From Hyphomicrobiales bacterium (GTDB lineage: Bacteria; Pseudomonadota; Alphaproteobacteria; Rhizobiales; JACESI01), in the NCBI GenBank assembly GCA_013911885.1, contig JACESI010000001.1:1-64000 (forward strand): a DNA stretch of 64,000 bases, given 5' to 3'. The translations under genes were made by a program, and so were the position numbers. Within the stretch, counting starts at the first letter, position 1; each line of letters opens with the position of its first letter. The notes beneath the pieces were generated by a model. That model was not told where the DNA came from. It was given only the letters and a program-made list of their open reading frames with translations, and did not search any database. Below are positions 60,727 to 64,000 of the stretch, one piece after another.

Positions 60727-61491
60727 CTAGATCGCGAGATATTCGTGCCGAAGATCCTCGTCATCGAGAACTTGTTGCGCGGTTCCCTCGAACACGATAT
60801 TGCCCGTGTCCAAAATGAGCGCGCGGTCGGCAAGTTTCAGCGCCGCCACGGCGTTCTGTTCGACGATGATGGTCGTGATCCCGAGCGCACGCACGCCTTG
60901 CAGGATGCGTTCGATCTCCTGCACGATAACCGGCGCCAAGCCTTCATAGGGTTCATCCAGAAGCAGCAGCTTCAAGTCCCGGGCAAGCGCACGGGCGACC
61001 GCGAGCATCTGCTGCTCGCCGCCCGAAAGGGTGGTTGCAACCTGCATGCGCCGCTCGGCAAGGCGCGGAAAATGTTCATAGACCCGTTCGATTTCCCAGC
61101 CCTTGTTGCCATCGACCTGGCTCAGGATCAGGTTTTCCTCAACCGTCAAACCGCCGATGATACGGCGATCCTCGGGCACAAGCTGAATACCCGCCCGCGA
61201 TGCCTGAAATGATTTCATCTTGTGGATAGCTTGACCATTCAGATAGATTTCGCCTTTCTGCAGCCCCGGATTGTCGAGACGGGCAATCGTGCGCAGTGTC
61301 GAGGTTTTGCCAGCGCCATTGCGTCCGAGAAGAGCCACGATCTCACCTTCGGCGATATCGAAAGAGACCCCCTGCACGATATAGCTCTCGCCATAATAGG
61401 CGTGGATGTCGCGAACCGATAAATAGGCTTCCTTTTTCGGCGCGGTCGCCGGTGTCGCCGCCGGATGGGTCATCGCTTCGGCTTCCATCAA
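60727..61491 (-). CDS. livF: Branched-chain amino acid-type ABC transporter ATP-binding protein LivF
   Basis: ALLGRNGAGKTSTLRTIARL, LSGGEQQMLAVARAL. Order livH-livM-livG-livF. Confidence 0.9.
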   Translation of the reverse strand: MMEAEAMTHPAATPATAPKKEAYLSVRDIHAYYGESYIVQGVSFDIAEGEIVALLGRNGAGKTSTLRTIARLDNPGLQKGEIYLNGQAIHKMKSFQASRAGIQLVPEDRRIIGGLTVEENLILSQVDGNKGWEIERVYEHFPRLAERRMQVATTLSGGEQQMLAVARALARDLKLLLLDEPYEGLAPVIVQEIERILQGVRALGITTIIVEQNAVAALKLADRALILDTGNIVFEGTAQQVLDDEDLRHEYLAI

Positions 61492-62261
61492 TGTGCTCCT
61501 CCGAGATAGGCTTCTTGTACTTTCGGATTGCCGCGCACCTGTTCCGGGGTTCCTTCGGCAATGATCTGGCCCTGGGCCAGAACCGAAATCTTGTCGGCGA
61601 GTGAGAACACGACATGCATGTCGTGCTCGATAATGACCTTGGTCATACCGCGTTGTTTCAGCTTTTGCAGAAGTTCGATCGTACGGTTTGTATCGTGCCG
61701 GGCCATGCCGGCTGTCGGCTCGTCGAGAAGAAGAAGCCGGGGCTTCTGGATCAGACCCATCGCGAGTTCAAGCCGCCGCTTGTTGCCGCGCGACAGACTG
61801 CCCGCCTCTGAAAAGCGCTCCTCGAAGAGGTTGACGTCTTCCAGAATATGCTCTGCCTCTTCCTGCAAGGCTTTCTCGCGCACAAGACCCTTCCACGCAT
61901 TGAAACGGAACGCGCCGTCCCGTTTTGCAAGGGCCGGCATCATCACATTGTGGAGGAGGCTCAGTTCCGGGAAAATTTCCGGCGTCTGAAACACCCTGAC
62001 AACGCCCATCTGATTGATCTCATGCGGGGCGTGATTGTCGAGCACCTCACCATTGAAGATCACATGGCCCTGATCGGGTTTGATGCGACCGACGCAGACA
62101 TTGAGAAGCGTGGATTTGCCCGCGCCGTTGGGCCCGATGATTGCGTGCACGGTGCCTTCCTCGATCTGGAGATCGACATCGGTGAGGGCATTCAAGCCGC
62201 CGAACCGCTTGCTCACATCGGCAACATTAAGAACGATGTTCCTGTCTGACATGGGCCTCAC
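61488..62261 (-). CDS. livG: Branched-chain amino acid-type ABC transporter ATP-binding protein LivG
   Basis: [45 protein letters not shown]. 4-bp overlap with livF. Confidence 0.9.
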   Translation of the reverse strand: MRPMSDRNIVLNVADVSKRFGGLNALTDVDLQIEEGTVHAIIGPNGAGKSTLLNVCVGRIKPDQGHVIFNGEVLDNHAPHEINQMGVVRVFQTPEIFPELSLLHNVMMPALAKRDGAFRFNAWKGLVREKALQEEAEHILEDVNLFEERFSEAGSLSRGNKRRLELAMGLIQKPRLLLLDEPTAGMARHDTNRTIELLQKLKQRGMTKVIIEHDMHVVFSLADKISVLAQGQIIAEGTPEQVRGNPKVQEAYLGGAH

Positions 62262-63436
62262 TCCGCCGCTTGCGCTTCGCCGGAAATCGGCTTTTTGTCC
62301 GATCCCGTCTTACCCAGAAAGAGCCCGGCAATGCGCCGGATTCCTTCCATGACGCCGCCCGGCAGGAATATCACGATTACCATGAACATCAGCCCGAGCG
62401 TAAACTCCCAGCCCTCGCCAACGAACAGCGAAAGAAACTCGACAACGAAGTGTCGTAGTGCATCCGGCAAATAACTGAACATCGCATCAAGCACTCGTTC
62501 ATTGATCGAGGAGAATATCTGTTCGAGATATTTGATGATACCAGCACCGAGGATAGGCCCAACAAGGGTTCCGACGCCGCCGAGAATTGTCATCAGCACA
62601 ACTTCGCCAGACGCGGTCCACTGCATCCGCTCCGCTCCGGCGAGCGGGTCAGTCACCGCCAGAAGCGAACCTGCAAGCCCGGCATACATGCCCGAAATAA
62701 CGAAGGCGACAATCAGATAGGGCCGCGTGTTGATACCGGTATATTTGAGCCGGTTTTGGTTCGATTTAATGCCGCGCAGCATCAGACCGAAATCGGAACG
62801 GAAGATGCGAAGCGAGATATAAAAGCAGATGATCAAAAGCACCGCGCAGAAATAGAACCCCTCCCAGCCGCTCATCTTCATGCCGAAGAGATTGGTGATC
62901 GGAACGCCATGTTCCTGAACCCCGAACATGCTGTCGATGAGGCGCACATCTGCGTCAAGCAGGGATTGCGTACTGCCCGGCTCCCTGAGCGCCCGCAATT
63001 GCAGTCCGGTCTCGCCATTGGTAAGCGGGGTAAGCACAGAATAGGCGAGACTGTAGCTCATCTGGGCAAAGGCAAGGGTGAGGATCGAGAAATAAATCCC
63101 CGACCGGCGCAGGCTGACATAGCCGATAAGAAGTGCGAACAAGCCGGAAAAGGCGAGCGAAAACATCATTGCCGGCAGGACATTCACGGTGAACAGCTTG
63201 AAAGACCACACCGCCGCGTAAGAGCCGATGCCGAGAAACGCCGCATGTCCAAAGGATAGGTAGCCGGTCAGACCGAAAAGGATGTTGAAGCCGATTGCAA
63301 AAATCCCGTAGATCGCGAATTTCTGCAGAAGGTCCGGATAACCGGCTCCGATCGGCGCGAAAATGATCGGCGCACACAGAACCACTGCGCTGAAGGCGAG
63401 CATGAGAATGATGTCATTACGTTCAGAAGAGACCAT
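62258..63436 (-). CDS. livM: Branched-chain amino acid-type ABC transporter permease LivM
   Basis: [63 protein letters not shown]. Confidence 0.9.
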   Translation of the reverse strand: MVSSERNDIILMLAFSAVVLCAPIIFAPIGAGYPDLLQKFAIYGIFAIGFNILFGLTGYLSFGHAAFLGIGSYAAVWSFKLFTVNVLPAMMFSLAFSGLFALLIGYVSLRRSGIYFSILTLAFAQMSYSLAYSVLTPLTNGETGLQLRALREPGSTQSLLDADVRLIDSMFGVQEHGVPITNLFGMKMSGWEGFYFCAVLLIICFYISLRIFRSDFGLMLRGIKSNQNRLKYTGINTRPYLIVAFVISGMYAGLAGSLLAVTDPLAGAERMQWTASGEVVLMTILGGVGTLVGPILGAGIIKYLEQIFSSINERVLDAMFSYLPDALRHFVVEFLSLFVGEGWEFTLGLMFMVIVIFLPGGVMEGIRRIAGLFLGKTGSDKKPISGEAQAAE

Positions 63437-63438
63437 CT

Positions 63439-64000
63439 CTAGTCCTCCATCACGCCAGCCCGGCCCATCAGACCGCGCGGCAGGGTTAACAGAATTACGA
63501 CGGCGATAAGATAGATGACGATCTGGTCAATGCCCGGAAAGAAAATCCAGGTGTCCACGAAATCCAGCAATTTGTAGATTGCACCGGCTTTTTCGTCCGC
63601 AGAGGCATTCGGATAGATGAGAATCGCATAGGACGCGACACCCGTGAAGCTCTGCATGATGCCGAGAAGGAAGCCGGCGAACACCGCGCCCGGCAGCGAA
63701 CCCATGCCGCCGACCACGACAACCACGAAGGAAAGCACAAGAAAATCCATCCCCATGCGATAATCGGGCGGGAGTATCGGCGTGTACATCGCGCCGGCAA
63801 GCCCGGCCACAACCGCTGCAATGCCGAAGACAATCGTGAACCGCCGTTCGATGTCTATGCCGAGAATGCCGACGGTCTCCCGGTCGTTCATCCCGGCCCG
63901 AACCACCATGCCGTAAGTCGTGAACTGGAGAAAAGCGAACACGACGCCGATCACGAACGCGGAGAACAGGAAATAGATGAGACGCCACCACGGATAGACC
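63439..64000 (-). CDS. livH: Branched-chain amino acid-type ABC transporter permease LivH, truncated by window end
   Basis: [63 protein letters not shown]. Frame open to window end. Confidence 0.9.
   Translation of the reverse strand, partial: VYPWWRLIYFLFSAFVIGVVFAFLQFTTYGMVVRAGMNDRETVGILGIDIERRFTIVFGIAAVVAGLAGAMYTPILPPDYRMGMDFLVLSFVVVVVGGMGSLPGAVFAGFLLGIMQSFTGVASYAILIYPNASADEKAGAIYKLLDFVDTWIFFPGIDQIVIYLIAVVILLTLPRGLMGRAGVMED

Overview
This 64-kb window is a gene-dense, high-GC chromosomal segment. Gene content (gcrA, long-form pstC/pstA, DUF2794, a SAM-II leader on metZ, an Irr-type box at bfr) indicates an alphaproteobacterium, probably near Hyphomicrobiales/Parvibaculales. It is mostly core genome. 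Main blocks are sucB(odhB)-lpdA; xerC, apaG and trkH; an RND pump with its adaptor; argD-argF-hslO; gcrA; phoR-pstSCAB-phoU-phoB; ppk2; bfd/bfr; dcd; metZ; an L,D-transpeptidase; a BenE-type transporter; a transaldolase; priA; a tesA-type esterase with a YbbA/YbbP-like ABC exporter; a BAX-inhibitor-1 protein; htpG; acnA; ispZ; ftsY-mtaB-dapF; atpHAGDC; and livFGM plus partial livH. I saw no CRISPR array, transposon, prophage, rRNA or tRNA. The most interesting signals are: a small Cys-rich gene embedded between atpD and atpC with start/stop overlap; a structured non-coding element with nested and competing inverted repeats beside the transaldolase gene; promoter-then-terminator leaders in front of argD and htpG; a SAM-II riboswitch before metZ; a cluster of GANTC sites before gcrA; an RND transporter with a ~175-residue hydrophobic central insertion; and a 15-bp tandem duplication of the argF 3' end including its stop codon. 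Nothing was searched against a database. Family assignments come from recognising conserved sequence patterns.
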